Source: JAGVPT01 sp964642725 (GTDB lineage: Bacteria > Bacteroidota > Ignavibacteria > UBA10030 > UBA8401). Taken from it: a DNA stretch of 64,000 nt. Position 1 is the first letter of the stretch. The number at the start of each line of letters is the position of its first letter. Both the position numbers and the translations under genes were made by a program. The stretch is from the NCBI GenBank assembly GCA_964642725.1, contig CAZXQG010000005.1, forward strand, positions 1-64,000. The letters run 5' to 3'. The notes below the pieces were generated by a model. The model saw only the letters and a program-made list of their open reading frames with translations. It searched no databases and was not told the DNA's origin. Shown one piece after another: positions 26,292 through 35,809 of this stretch.

Positions 26292-26801
26292 CTACTTCTT
26301 TTGTAACAAATACACCAAATCGAACTCTATGCCTCCTTCCGAGTGTTCTACAATTCTTCCTATCTCTTTTCCGTCAGAAAGCAGAATAAACGTCGGCACT
26401 TTTGTCACGTGATACTTCTCCGTCACTCCCTCGCGATTTCTCTTTGACCTGTCGACGCCGTACAGTTCGATGTTCGCTTCAGGTATATGCGCTAAAGATG
26501 CCGTCTTAAAGAATTTTGGAAGTTCGCGTTTCGTGTCGCCGCACCATGTGCCGCCGATGACGATGAAGCGAATATCTTTCGCGGCTGAGGAGAGAAACAC
26601 GACGGATGCAGAGTCCGGTGTGAACGATGCAAAGTTTTTCGCGTACCAATCAAAAGAGGAGTCGGCCTCTAACAGCGAGGATGAAAACCTGCCGGTGATA
26701 ATCTTCTGTCCGCGCGGTTCGACTGAAACCTGATAGGATTCGCCGGAACCACACCCGGCAATAAGTAACAATACCGCAAGAAAAACCGTTCTACGCGCCA
26801 T
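26292..26801 (-). CDS. Thioredoxin-like lipoprotein with a single active-site Cys
   Basis: A 169-residue lipoprotein (Cys17 in IAGC) with a thioredoxin fold. The active-site region reads GGTWCGDTK, so only the first Cys (Cys87) of the usual CxxC is present, and the cis-Pro region KVPTFILL is kept. It is likely to be a thiol-dependent reductase or peroxidase-type protein, or one working through an external thiol, in the periplasm. ATG 26801 is chosen because it starts one base after the nadK stop and gives a proper lipoprotein signal; the frame is open to 26861. It is coupled to nadK. Confidence 0.75.
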   Translation of the reverse strand: MARRTVFLAVLLLIAGCGSGESYQVSVEPRGQKIITGRFSSSLLEADSSFDWYAKNFASFTPDSASVVFLSSAAKDIRFIVIGGTWCGDTKRELPKFFKTASLAHIPEANIELYGVDRSKRNREGVTEKYHVTKVPTFILLSDGKEIGRIVEHSEGGIEFDLVYLLQKK

Positions 26802-26802
26802 T

Positions 26803-27693
26803 TCAATCCACCTTTGTGACTCTGATATCTTTGCCCCACATAAGCTTCGAGCGCAGAACATCGTAGTAGCTCTTGTCTTTGCGTTTCACCAGCTTCACAG
26901 AATAATCCGCTTTTTGTACAAAGAGATTGACCGGAGGAGTGAATACTTTTTCCTGCTGGCCGTCCGCCGTCACGCGCACATTCTGAAGTTTCGACTCGAC
27001 GAAGACCCGGACAACGCTCGAATCCGGAACGATGACGGACCGTGCAGTCAACGTATGGGGGCAAATAGGGCTGACGGTGAGAACGTCGCTCGCCGGAACG
27101 ACGATTGGGCCGCCCGTCGCAAGGGAATAGCCTGTCGTTCCTGTGGGCGTGGAAACAATGATCCCGTCGCCTCGGTAGGTCATAAGATAATCGTTGTTGA
27201 CGTATGTTTCGAGGTCGATTACGCGTGAAGAGTTACTTTTGTCGATGACGATATCGTTCACGCCGAACATCTGGACGTCGTCACCTTCCGCGGTAACCTT
27301 GATAACCATTCGGTCTTCGATAACATGCTGGTTGTTCAGGATATCGTCTACAAACGATTCTACTTCGTCTATCGAAAGTTCAGCAAGGAAACCAAGTTTC
27401 CCGAGGTTGACGCCAAGGATTGGCACGGCGGCACGGCCGACGAGTCTTGCTGCCGAGAGAATCGTACCGTCGCCCCCGAAAGCAATAACCATGTCGCACT
27501 CGGCAACAATTTCCTCGAGAGGCGCAGTGTCTTTTTTGAGGATGACCTTTTTCCCAGCCTGTTTGTTGACGACCCTGGCAATTTCATCGTGGGTAACAAA
27601 TTCAATGAGGCGCTTTTCGCCGGTCCCTAACAGCCTCAATACAGCGTCTCCCAGCGTGTCTTTCGATAAATTCCCAACGATTCCGAATTTCAT
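26803..27693 (-). CDS. nadK: NAD kinase
   Basis: Phosphorylates NAD to NADP. The 296-residue protein has the GGDGT motif in VIAFGGDGTILSAARL (about residues 72-87), the NDIVIDKS segment and the GDGIIVSTPTGTTGYSLATGGP block (about 175-196). The N-terminal Rossmann-like start MKFGIVGN is normal. Its ATG overlaps the stop of the DUF1844 gene (ATGA), and the thioredoxin-like gene follows after one base. Confidence 0.95.
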   Translation of the reverse strand: MKFGIVGNLSKDTLGDAVLRLLGTGEKRLIEFVTHDEIARVVNKQAGKKVILKKDTAPLEEIVAECDMVIAFGGDGTILSAARLVGRAAVPILGVNLGKLGFLAELSIDEVESFVDDILNNQHVIEDRMVIKVTAEGDDVQMFGVNDIVIDKSNSSRVIDLETYVNNDYLMTYRGDGIIVSTPTGTTGYSLATGGPIVVPASDVLTVSPICPHTLTARSVIVPDSSVVRVFVESKLQNVRVTADGQQEKVFTPPVNLFVQKADYSVKLVKRKDKSYYDVLRSKLMWGKDIRVTKVD

Positions 27694-27992
27694 TGCGCCG
27701 CCTCGTCCTTCACCGCCGGCGATGGAGTTTCTTTCGCCATCTCATCAACATAATTCAATTTCAGATCCTGAAGCACGCCGATAAGAAATCGTTCTTCATC
27801 GGGCGAACGATTTCCCTTCGTCTTTTCTTTCAGCATATCGATCAAGTCGATCGATAATTGCGCTTGTTCCATATTCTTTTCAATCTTATCGGTAACGGGG
27901 TTTTTCATTTTCCCCATTTGTTGAAGCGCTGCGGCTTGAAACATCGAAACAAGCTGAATAAACATCATCTCATTCTTTTCTGAAGTATCCAT
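27690..27992 (-). CDS. DUF1844 family protein
   Basis: A 100-residue helical protein. The pattern FIQLVSMFQAAALQQMG, AxxSIDLIDMLKEKTKGNRSPDEERFL and LQDLKLNYV matches DUF1844, a family of unknown function. There is no signal peptide and no membrane segment. It is coupled to nadK by a 4-base overlap. The 106-base gap upstream separates it from the LPS-type genes. Confidence 0.85.
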   Translation of the reverse strand: MDTSEKNEMMFIQLVSMFQAAALQQMGKMKNPVTDKIEKNMEQAQLSIDLIDMLKEKTKGNRSPDEERFLIGVLQDLKLNYVDEMAKETPSPAVKDEAAQ

Positions 27993-28098
27993 AATTCACT
28001 TTCTTTCCGACGCTGAACGATGCAAAATGTTCGAAATAAAATCCAGAATTCTGCCTTGGCCGATGCAATGGTACGAAAGAGAAGAACCAAAATCAACT

Positions 28099-28863
28099 TT
28101 ACCTATTTCGCGAGGAATCGGAATTCCATATTTCCCATAGTTTTGCGTATTTTGTAAAAACGTATGCCGACGAAAGAACGGCAAGGATCAGTCCGGGAAT
28201 TCCATCCAGGAAGCCTAATCGAAAACAATACATTCTAAGAAAAAGCCATGGAGGTCTGATCAACAGATCGACAAGCCGAAACGGTCTTCCGGCTTTGAAC
28301 AATTCCTCGCTTGCCAATGTGGTATACCGATTGAATTTCTCTAAGTAATGGCGAAGATTGGGGTCGGTGAAGTGAAGCAGGTCGTGATGAAGTTCGCCGA
28401 TTGTCCCTCGCACTACCAGCCCCTCGTGAACGGCCGAAGTAGTGAACGAAGCTGAGTCCTTGCGAAAAAGCCGTACGACTCTTCCCGGGTACCATCCGGA
28501 ATGTTTCATCCAACGACCGAGAAAATACGCCCGACGAGCGACAGAATAAGCCGCCTTTGACGGGGAGGATCCCATCAATGATTGGATTTCAGCGCCTAAC
28601 TCCTGTGTGACGCGCTCATCGGCGTCGAGCCATAGAATCCACTTATGATGCGATTTCTCTACTGCAAATGTTTTTGCTTCGGAAAAACTTTTCCACGGCT
28701 CTATAAAGATGCTTTGAGTGAATTGCCGAGCCAGCGTTACCGTTGTGTCGCTGCTCTCAGCGTCAACGACAACGATTTCGTCCGCCCATTGAACGCTTTC
28801 GAGGCACGCAGCAATATTCCGTTCTTCATTCCGCGTAATGACAATGACTGACAACGGTGTCAT
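28099..28863 (-). CDS. Glycosyltransferase family 2 (WaaE-like)
   Basis: A 254-residue GT2 enzyme. It begins with the typical SVIVITRNEERNI, has the DxS-type motif VVVDAESSDTT (about 33-43) and the metal-binding LWLDADERV (about 81-89). The C-terminal half, with HHDLLHF and a hydrophobic end, resembles WaaE/KdtX-type transferases that add a sugar to lipopolysaccharide core. ATG 28863 overlaps the stop of the ligase gene, which settles the start over 28956. It is the last gene of the leuS-to-GT2 run. Confidence 0.88.
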   Translation of the reverse strand: MTPLSVIVITRNEERNIAACLESVQWADEIVVVDAESSDTTVTLARQFTQSIFIEPWKSFSEAKTFAVEKSHHKWILWLDADERVTQELGAEIQSLMGSSPSKAAYSVARRAYFLGRWMKHSGWYPGRVVRLFRKDSASFTTSAVHEGLVVRGTIGELHHDLLHFTDPNLRHYLEKFNRYTTLASEELFKAGRPFRLVDLLIRPPWLFLRMYCFRLGFLDGIPGLILAVLSSAYVFTKYAKLWEIWNSDSSRNR

Positions 28864-30047
28864 ACACTCTCCGGGGCGGGAAGCTTCTTCACCGCATAAG
28901 CCAACCCGACTGTGAACCAGACGAAAACCATTATTTGATGGCTGCCGAAATTCCATTCAAATAACCCATTGAGAAGAAAACCGATGAAGACGGCAAATGC
29001 CCCCAGCGTAACCGATCCCGCAAGCCAATCGGCAGTTGAGCCTCTGAACATTTGATATTCCACGACGAGTATTTTACAGAACATAGCAACAACGATGGAA
29101 AGGCCGATGAGACCGAGCGTCACCAACAGCATGACAAAATTATTATGAAGATGCCCCCCTCCTTCGGGGTCGTCCGCAGATTTGTATTGTGCGTAGACTT
29201 CATGAACATCGGAATCTCCAATCCCGAGCAGAGGATGGTCGGCGAATATTTTCAGGCCCGTTGACCACATCACTAACCGAGAATGATTTGTCGGGTCGGA
29301 AAGGTCGACGATGCTTTTTGCCCGATGCACTTGGCTGGCAGGAGCGAACAAAAAAAACAACGCAAGGAATGCAACAAGAACGAAAAAGAGGTATTTATTT
29401 TTCAAAATACTTATGACGATCACTCCGCCAAGAAATCCAACCCATGAACTCCGGGTATTGGTCAGGATTAACGCAAGAAATGACGGGACAAAAAACAACG
29501 ACAACCATCCTTTGACCGCCGCCGGTGTTTTCTTGTGGAGGATAAATGGAACAATCATCAGGCACGCGATCATTTTCAAACCGCCCGTCGTCATGTAGTG
29601 TTGAAACACGTATAATCTTCCCTCGTGGACAACATAGTAATAGACTATTTCAATGATTGATGTCACCGCCACCGCGCCAAAAATAATGAGCAGACTGTTC
29701 AACACTTTTTTCCTGGAGTCAAACGACAGCAGCACGAGATACAGAACGGAAATGAGCAGCAGCCGCTTTGTGTTGACAGCCGCCTGAGCCGGAAACACCG
29801 CGGTCGCGGTCGTCAAAAATTCGATGCACACATATGCAAGAAAAAAATAATCGAAGGAAGTTCCACAAAGCAACCATCTCCGCTCTGCAAAACTCCAATA
29901 CACTACAAGCATCAACGATAGCCCGAAGACAATTGAGGAAGCCGCAATCGATATCGAAATGACGGCTACTTGAGTAACAAGAAGAGCAAAAAGAATTGAA
30001 CTCAGGAGCGCTTTTCGCGACTCGGGAAGAGAATCGGCGGTGGTCAT
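28860..30047 (-). CDS. O-antigen ligase-like membrane protein
   Basis: A 395-residue protein with about eleven membrane segments and a large periplasmic loop containing GIGDSDVHEVY and the conserved HLHNNF (His before the next membrane helix), as in Wzy_C/WaaL O-antigen ligases and polymerases. It is likely to attach or polymerise surface polysaccharide in the inner membrane. ATG 30047 overlaps the GT9 stop (ATGA); the longer frame to 30176 is not credible. Ligase and polymerase cannot be separated from sequence alone. Confidence 0.85.
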   Translation of the reverse strand: MTTADSLPESRKALLSSILFALLVTQVAVISISIAASSIVFGLSLMLVVYWSFAERRWLLCGTSFDYFFLAYVCIEFLTTATAVFPAQAAVNTKRLLLISVLYLVLLSFDSRKKVLNSLLIIFGAVAVTSIIEIVYYYVVHEGRLYVFQHYMTTGGLKMIACLMIVPFILHKKTPAAVKGWLSLFFVPSFLALILTNTRSSWVGFLGGVIVISILKNKYLFFVLVAFLALFFLFAPASQVHRAKSIVDLSDPTNHSRLVMWSTGLKIFADHPLLGIGDSDVHEVYAQYKSADDPEGGGHLHNNFVMLLVTLGLIGLSIVVAMFCKILVVEYQMFRGSTADWLAGSVTLGAFAVFIGFLLNGLFEWNFGSHQIMVFVWFTVGLAYAVKKLPAPESV

Positions 30048-31228
30048 TGGAAAACTATGTTGTTTGTGATATGTTCCGACGCAGCGGATCTTGTTTCTTC
30101 TATAGCATTGAGAACCGGTTTTAGCTGAAGCGTCTCCATGCATAAGACTGGACGTTTGTCCCTGCACAATTCCCACTGCTTCGGTTTAGGATTACGGGTT
30201 GCACAACCGATACATGGCAGGTCTACTCGTACATACCGTGAAATCTTCCTTGGATCATAGGGGCCAGTGTCCAACGGATCGGCAAATCCCATGAGCATCA
30301 CGACGGGTGTTTGCAGCGCACAGGCGATATGGAGCGCGCCGGTATCGGGCCCGACAACTAGATCGGCACGGTCAAGGAATGCCATGAGTTGTCGGAGCGA
30401 CGTCATCCCGACGAGCGAAACGGAGCTATGTTTCATGCCGGACCGAATCGACTCAACTTCACGCTCGTCCTGCTCAATGCCTGTAAACACAATCTTCGCA
30501 TCATACAGCTCGACGAGAGAATCTGCAAGCTCGCTGTACCGAACCGGAAGCCATTGGCGGACCGAATTGGGCGCGCTGCATCCCGGATGGAGGCAAACAA
30601 CATAGTCATTATCCGAGATTTGCAGACGATGGAGGTATTCCCTGGCGCTTTTCTTCTCTTCCTCTTTCGCAACGAGAAGAGTGCCGTCAACTTTGCCGGG
30701 GTCAGTCCATTCGAGAACTGTTTCAGTCTGCGCATCGACGGTGTGCAATCCGGGCGTCCGCGGAACCGGAACATCGAGAAGCATTCCGAGCGAATTGTCC
30801 ATGCCGCAAAGATATTTCGCTCCGGCCAGTTTCGCCATGATCGTATAATGAGAGTTGGCTTCTTCAACGGCAATGATGTCATAGCGATAGCGCCGAAGAT
30901 GGAGAAACAATTTTGTATGTTCGAGGAGTGAAAACTTCGCGGAGAGTGGAAAAACATTTCGGACGCCGGGAAAACCCTCAAGTAGAGAGACCGACCTCTC
31001 ACTGACAACCGCGTCGATCGCAGCTTCTACAAATGTCGTATGGAGCCGCAGCAACACAGGTGTAATCGAGACAACATCGCCGAGCAAACCGTTGCGAATC
31101 ACTAGAATGCTCTTTACTCGCTCCCGTTGCCCAGCAAATTGCAAAAAGCGCCCCTTCTTCTTGGAGGGTGCCAATGTTTGACCGGATGGAGTCATGTCGG
31201 AAATATTTGTTTCCCAAACTTCATACAT
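30044..31228 (-). CDS. Glycosyltransferase family 9 (heptosyltransferase-like)
   Basis: A 394-residue GT9 enzyme of the ADP-heptose:LPS heptosyltransferase type. It has ILVIRNGLLGDVVSITPVL (about residues 40-58), CLHPGCSAPNSVRQWLP in the middle and the nucleotide-sugar site GPDTGALHIACALQTPVV near residue 290. It adds core sugars to lipopolysaccharide at the inner face of the membrane. The ATG at 31228 overlaps the ABC stop by 8 bases; an internal ATG at 31195 is also possible. A Cys-rich segment near the C terminus (PCIGCATRNPKPKQWELC) is a side feature. Confidence 0.87.
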   Translation of the reverse strand: MYEVWETNISDMTPSGQTLAPSKKKGRFLQFAGQRERVKSILVIRNGLLGDVVSITPVLLRLHTTFVEAAIDAVVSERSVSLLEGFPGVRNVFPLSAKFSLLEHTKLFLHLRRYRYDIIAVEEANSHYTIMAKLAGAKYLCGMDNSLGMLLDVPVPRTPGLHTVDAQTETVLEWTDPGKVDGTLLVAKEEEKKSAREYLHRLQISDNDYVVCLHPGCSAPNSVRQWLPVRYSELADSLVELYDAKIVFTGIEQDEREVESIRSGMKHSSVSLVGMTSLRQLMAFLDRADLVVGPDTGALHIACALQTPVVMLMGFADPLDTGPYDPRKISRYVRVDLPCIGCATRNPKPKQWELCRDKRPVLCMETLQLKPVLNAIEETRSAASEHITNNIVFQ

Positions 31229-33086
31229 TGAACTGAAGGTCGTACAAACGTTTATACAAACCATCTTTCTGTTTCATCAACTCGACATGCCGCCCCATTT
31301 GTTCGATTCTTCCGTTCTCAAGGACGACAATCCGGTCCGCATTCCGGATCGTTGACAACCGGTGCGCAATCACAAGAGAGGTGCGGTTCTTCATCAAACG
31401 TTCAATCGCTTCCTGAACGAGGATCTCACTCTCCGAATCGAGTGCCGATGTCGCTTCATCAAATATCATGATAGGAGGGTTCTTCAGCAATGCACGGGCA
31501 ATAGAAAGACGCTGCCGCTGCCCTCCGGAGATTTTTACACCCCGGTCGCCGATGATCGAATCGAACCCTCTCGGCAACGCATCAATAAACTCGAGAGCGT
31601 TCGCAGCTGCAGCGGCATCGCGGATCTTCTCCTCAGGACAATCGCTCAACCCATAGGCGATGTTGCTGCGCACGGTATCGTTAAATAAAATTGTCTCCTG
31701 GGTCACAATCCCGATCTGCTTCCTGAGCGATTGCAATTCTATCAAACGTATGTCAACTCCGTCGATCGTAATCAATCCTTCGACTGGATCGTAAAATCGC
31801 GCGAGAAGGTCAACGAGGGTCGTCTTGCCGCTGCCGCTCGGTCCGACAATTGCAACGACTTCCCCTTTCCGAACCCTGAGGTTGATACCGCGGAGGATTT
31901 CTTTAGTCTCGCCTCCCTGCGGCACTCCGTTCGAATAGAAGAAGGAGACGTTTTTGAACTCAATGCAATCGCGAAGATTGCCGATGGAAGCGGCCTGAGG
32001 ATGGTTTCGAATCGAAGGTTCAATATCGAGTATCTCAAAAATCCGTTTTCCCGCAGCTGAAAATTCTTGCAGCCGGTTAATCACGCTGCTCAGTTCCTTG
32101 ACAGGAGGCATCACCTGGAATATCGCAAGAAGGAAACCGAGAAACTCCGCCGCCTTCATCTCTCCCGTCACGAGGACCTGCCGTCCACCGTACCATATGA
32201 TGGCGACTGCCGCCAGAATCGAGAGGAACTCCGTGACCGGAGTTGACAGATTCCTGATCCTGGTCATTGTGAGAACAGTGCGAAAATAACTCTTTGTTTC
32301 TTTCCTGAATTTCTTGTCTTCGAAATCTTCCATCCCGAAGGCCTTGACCACCTTGACGTTCGAGATCGTTTCCTGCAAAACCGAAGTGATATCAGCCATC
32401 TTCTCCTGTATTACTCTGCTTTCTTTGTGAAGCCGCAAGCCGATCCAACTGATGATAAATAGGGAAAACGGGAATACGCCGAATGAAAGGAGAGTTAACT
32501 TCCAGCTTAAGGTAAAGGCAATACCCAGAAAAACCATAACAAGGAGCGGCTCTCGAATCAAAGTTACGAAGCTTGCCGAGACGCCGCCGTTGACGACGTT
32601 GACATCGTTCGTTACCCGGGAAATGAGATTGCCCGTCCGCTCGTTGGTGAAATAGCTGAGCGAGAGATTGTGAAGATGACGGAACAACTCATTCCGAATA
32701 TCCATCATCAAACCCTGCTCAACATGCGCCATCGTGTAGGATTGGACATAACCGAAGGCGTTCTTGAGCAGAAACACGACGAGAATGATAATGCAAATCC
32801 GGTAGAGCGAGTCCGTTTTCGAGCCCGCGAATACGAATGATTGGAGCGATTGATCGAACCGTTGTTTAAAGCCGACTATTTCGTTCGGCACGACGCTGTT
32901 CCGCGGAGGAGTGGCTTGCTGGAGCGCTTGCGGGGTTGATTGATCGAACAGTGTTTCGAGAAGCGGGATCGAGAGATAAATTGAAGCGCCGCTAAAAATA
33001 GAATAGAATATCGTACACGCTACAGAAATCGTCAGCGACTTCCAGTACGGCCGGACATAGCGGAGTATTCTCAAGAACACACGCAT
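31221..33086 (-). CDS. MsbA-like lipid/drug ABC exporter
   Basis: A 621-residue half-size ABC exporter with six membrane segments (residues 1-330) and a C-terminal ATPase with Walker A GPSGSGKTT, a Q-loop (GIVTQETILF), the signature SGGQRQR and Walker B IMIFDEATSALD with His in IAHRLSTI. It works as a homodimer. Its place directly upstream of LPS core and ligase genes suggests the lipid A flippase MsbA, but sequence does not separate this from drug exporters. It follows leuS by 62 bases. Confidence 0.9.
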   Translation of the reverse strand: MRVFLRILRYVRPYWKSLTISVACTIFYSIFSGASIYLSIPLLETLFDQSTPQALQQATPPRNSVVPNEIVGFKQRFDQSLQSFVFAGSKTDSLYRICIIILVVFLLKNAFGYVQSYTMAHVEQGLMMDIRNELFRHLHNLSLSYFTNERTGNLISRVTNDVNVVNGGVSASFVTLIREPLLVMVFLGIAFTLSWKLTLLSFGVFPFSLFIISWIGLRLHKESRVIQEKMADITSVLQETISNVKVVKAFGMEDFEDKKFRKETKSYFRTVLTMTRIRNLSTPVTEFLSILAAVAIIWYGGRQVLVTGEMKAAEFLGFLLAIFQVMPPVKELSSVINRLQEFSAAGKRIFEILDIEPSIRNHPQAASIGNLRDCIEFKNVSFFYSNGVPQGGETKEILRGINLRVRKGEVVAIVGPSGSGKTTLVDLLARFYDPVEGLITIDGVDIRLIELQSLRKQIGIVTQETILFNDTVRSNIAYGLSDCPEEKIRDAAAAANALEFIDALPRGFDSIIGDRGVKISGGQRQRLSIARALLKNPPIMIFDEATSALDSESEILVQEAIERLMKNRTSLVIAHRLSTIRNADRIVVLENGRIEQMGRHVELMKQKDGLYKRLYDLQFNV

Positions 33087-33148
33087 GCAACGATTCTCTC
33101 TATTTTAAGGAAATATTCCTAATGGCAGACGCAGGCCTCTTCCCGGCA

Positions 33149-35719
33149 TCACTGTACAACAAAATTGACAAGCTTGTTCTTGACGATAATTTCTTTCACA
33201 ACACGTTTGCCGTCGACATGCTGTTTCACATTTTGTTCCGCATACGCCAATTGTTTCAGGGCCGATTCATCGATGTCGACGGGAACATTTCTCTTCGCAC
33301 GAATTTTTCCGTTCACCTGAAAGACCACTTCGACCGTTGTTTGCTCCATTTTCGATTCATCGAACGCCGGCCACGGTTCACAAGCCAACGATGATGTATG
33401 CCCCAGCTTTTGCCATAACTCTTCCGCAATGTGGGGAGCGAACGGCGCAAGCAGCAGGACGAACGGCTCGAGAACTTGACGTGGACGGGATTCAGCTTTT
33501 GTTAATTCGTTCACAAGGATCATCATTTGCGAGATCGCAGTGTTGAACCTGAGCGCTTCAATATCCTCGCCAACTTTTTTCACCGTCGAATGGAAGATGC
33601 GTTCAAGCTCGGAGGAAATTTCAACTCTCTTTACAGCGGGATCAAGAGTTCCGTCTTCGCCGACATACAAACGCCATACGCGGTTCAGAAACCGATAGAC
33701 CCCTTCCACACCGCGCGTGCTCCATGGCTTCATCTCTTCAAGCGGCCCCATGAACATCTCGAACAACCGCACGGAATCCGCTCCGTACTCTTTGACAACC
33801 TCATCCGGGTTGACAACGTTGCCGCGCGACTTCGACATCTTCCGTGAATCTTCGCCGAGGATGATGCCTTGATGCCTTAGCTTTGTGAACGGCTCCTTTG
33901 TGCTTACGAAGCCAAGGTCGTACAACACTTTGTGCCAGAACCTGGCATACATCAAATGCAGCACCGTGTGTTCGGACCCGCCGACGTACAAGTCAATCGG
34001 CATCCATTTGCGTTCGAGCGCAGGGGAACAGAATTGCGTGTCATTTTTTGGATCGATGAACCGAAGATAATACCAGCAGGATCCCGCCCATTGAGGCATT
34101 GTGTTCGTTTCCCTGCGCCCCTTCATTCCGGTCTCCGCATCGACGACGTTAACCCATTCAGTCGCAAGAGCGAGCGGAGATTCGGTTGTTCCGCTCGGCT
34201 GGAATTTTTTCAGTTCCGGAAGAATCAGCGGAAGTTCATCGTCGCGGAGCGGTTTCATTGTTCCGTCTTCACAATGAACGATCGGAATCGGTTCGCCCCA
34301 ATAGCGCTGGCGGGCAAAAAGCCAGTCGCGCAGCTTATAGTTTATTTTCCGTTCCCCGATTCGTTCAGATTCCAGCCATCGGATAATTTTTTCTTTCGCC
34401 TCATCGACATGCAGTCCATCGAGAAACGCGCTGTTGACAGCCGGCCCGTCTTCCGTATATGCTTTTCCTTGAAAACCTTCAGGCGGCTGCACCGTACGGA
34501 GAATGGGTAAACCGAATTTTTCCGCGAATTCCCAATCTCTCTCGTCTTGGCCCGGAACTGCCATGATGGCACCCGTGCCGTAGCCTGTCAAAACGTAATC
34601 GGCGATCCAAATCGGAATTTCTTTTTTTGTCGCCGGGTTAATAACATAGCTGCCAGTGAATACTCCGGTTTTCTCCGTGTCGATGCCGCGCTCGAGGTCG
34701 CTTTTCAGGCTTGCTTGAGTTCGATAACTCTCGACGGCTTTTTTCTGATCTCCCGTCGTTATTCCATCCACAAGGGGATGTTCGGGGGCAAGCACCATGT
34801 AGGTCGCCCCAAAAATCGTATCCGGCCTTGTCGTGAAAATTCTTACGTTGTCATTCCTCCCTTTCACCGGGAAATTAATTTCTGCTCCCTCTGACCGGCC
34901 GATCCAATTTCTCTGCTGCTCCAATGTTGAAGCGGGCCAATCAAGTTCTTTTCCATCTTCAAGCAGCCTTTCAGCGTACGCGGTAATCCTCATCATCCAT
35001 TGCCTCATCGGCCGGCGTTCGACAGTGTACCCCTTGTCGGTCCATTCAGCAACTTCTTCGTTCGCAAGGACCGTCCCCAGAGCCTCGCACCAATTCACTG
35101 GAATTTCGGCGATATAGGCAAGGCGGAATTGCGCGAGGAAATCATGCTTATCCTTTTTGCTTTTCCGCTTCCATTCTTCAGCGGTGAAACTTTCTCCGAC
35201 AGACAGACCCTTTGTCCCTTGACGAAGCAATTCCTCTTCAAGAGTTTGTATCGGCCTTGCCTTATGGACGCGTTCGTCGTACCATGAATTATAGATTCGA
35301 AGAAAAATCCATTGCGTCCACTTATAATATGCCGGATCGGTCGTGTCTATTTCCCGCGACCAATCGTAACTCATTCCGAGCATTTTGATCTGACGGCGGA
35401 AGGTCGAAATGTTTTGTTCGGTGGTAATGCGGGGGTGGATATTTGTCTGCATCGCATACCGCTCAGCCGGCAGCCCGAACGCATCCCAGCCCATCGGATG
35501 CAGGACACTGTACCCTTTCATCCTTTTGAACCTGGAAAGAATATCGGTCGCCGTATATCCTTCGGGATGCCCGACATGAAGTCCGGCCCCGGAAGGATAT
35601 GGATACATGTCGAGAATGTAGACTTTGGGCTTTGCTGAAGAACTATCCGTTCGAAACGTCTGATTTGCTTCCCAGTATTGCTGCCACTTGGATTCTATTT
35701 CTAAAAAATTGTATTTCAT
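33149..35719 (-). CDS. leuS: Leucyl-tRNA synthetase
   Basis: Charges tRNA-Leu. An 856-residue class I synthetase with the HIGH-type motif HVGH (residues about 47-50), an inserted editing domain with the conserved TRPDTIFGATYMVLAPEHPL segment (about 294-313), a KMSKS loop and the anticodon-binding and C-terminal domains. Length and motifs are normal. The DNA is compact, and it heads the leftward leuS-msbA-LPS run. Confidence 0.98.
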   Translation of the reverse strand: MKYNFLEIESKWQQYWEANQTFRTDSSSAKPKVYILDMYPYPSGAGLHVGHPEGYTATDILSRFKRMKGYSVLHPMGWDAFGLPAERYAMQTNIHPRITTEQNISTFRRQIKMLGMSYDWSREIDTTDPAYYKWTQWIFLRIYNSWYDERVHKARPIQTLEEELLRQGTKGLSVGESFTAEEWKRKSKKDKHDFLAQFRLAYIAEIPVNWCEALGTVLANEEVAEWTDKGYTVERRPMRQWMMRITAYAERLLEDGKELDWPASTLEQQRNWIGRSEGAEINFPVKGRNDNVRIFTTRPDTIFGATYMVLAPEHPLVDGITTGDQKKAVESYRTQASLKSDLERGIDTEKTGVFTGSYVINPATKKEIPIWIADYVLTGYGTGAIMAVPGQDERDWEFAEKFGLPILRTVQPPEGFQGKAYTEDGPAVNSAFLDGLHVDEAKEKIIRWLESERIGERKINYKLRDWLFARQRYWGEPIPIVHCEDGTMKPLRDDELPLILPELKKFQPSGTTESPLALATEWVNVVDAETGMKGRRETNTMPQWAGSCWYYLRFIDPKNDTQFCSPALERKWMPIDLYVGGSEHTVLHLMYARFWHKVLYDLGFVSTKEPFTKLRHQGIILGEDSRKMSKSRGNVVNPDEVVKEYGADSVRLFEMFMGPLEEMKPWSTRGVEGVYRFLNRVWRLYVGEDGTLDPAVKRVEISSELERIFHSTVKKVGEDIEALRFNTAISQMMILVNELTKAESRPRQVLEPFVLLLAPFAPHIAEELWQKLGHTSSLACEPWPAFDESKMEQTTVEVVFQVNGKIRAKRNVPVDIDESALKQLAYAEQNVKQHVDGKRVVKEIIVKNKLVNFVVQ

Positions 35720-35809
35720 CCTTTTTGTCTTCTGTCGTTGTATATCTGCCTATCGCTAAACACTCTCCGTTGGAGCGAAATGAAAATGACTCCGTTCGTT
35801 GTGCGCTGC

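Noticed and set aside
27996..28184. 62-residue minus-strand open frame between GT2 and the DUF1844 gene
   Set aside because: It overlaps the end of GT2, has no recognisable motif or ribosome binding site, and its composition looks non-coding.
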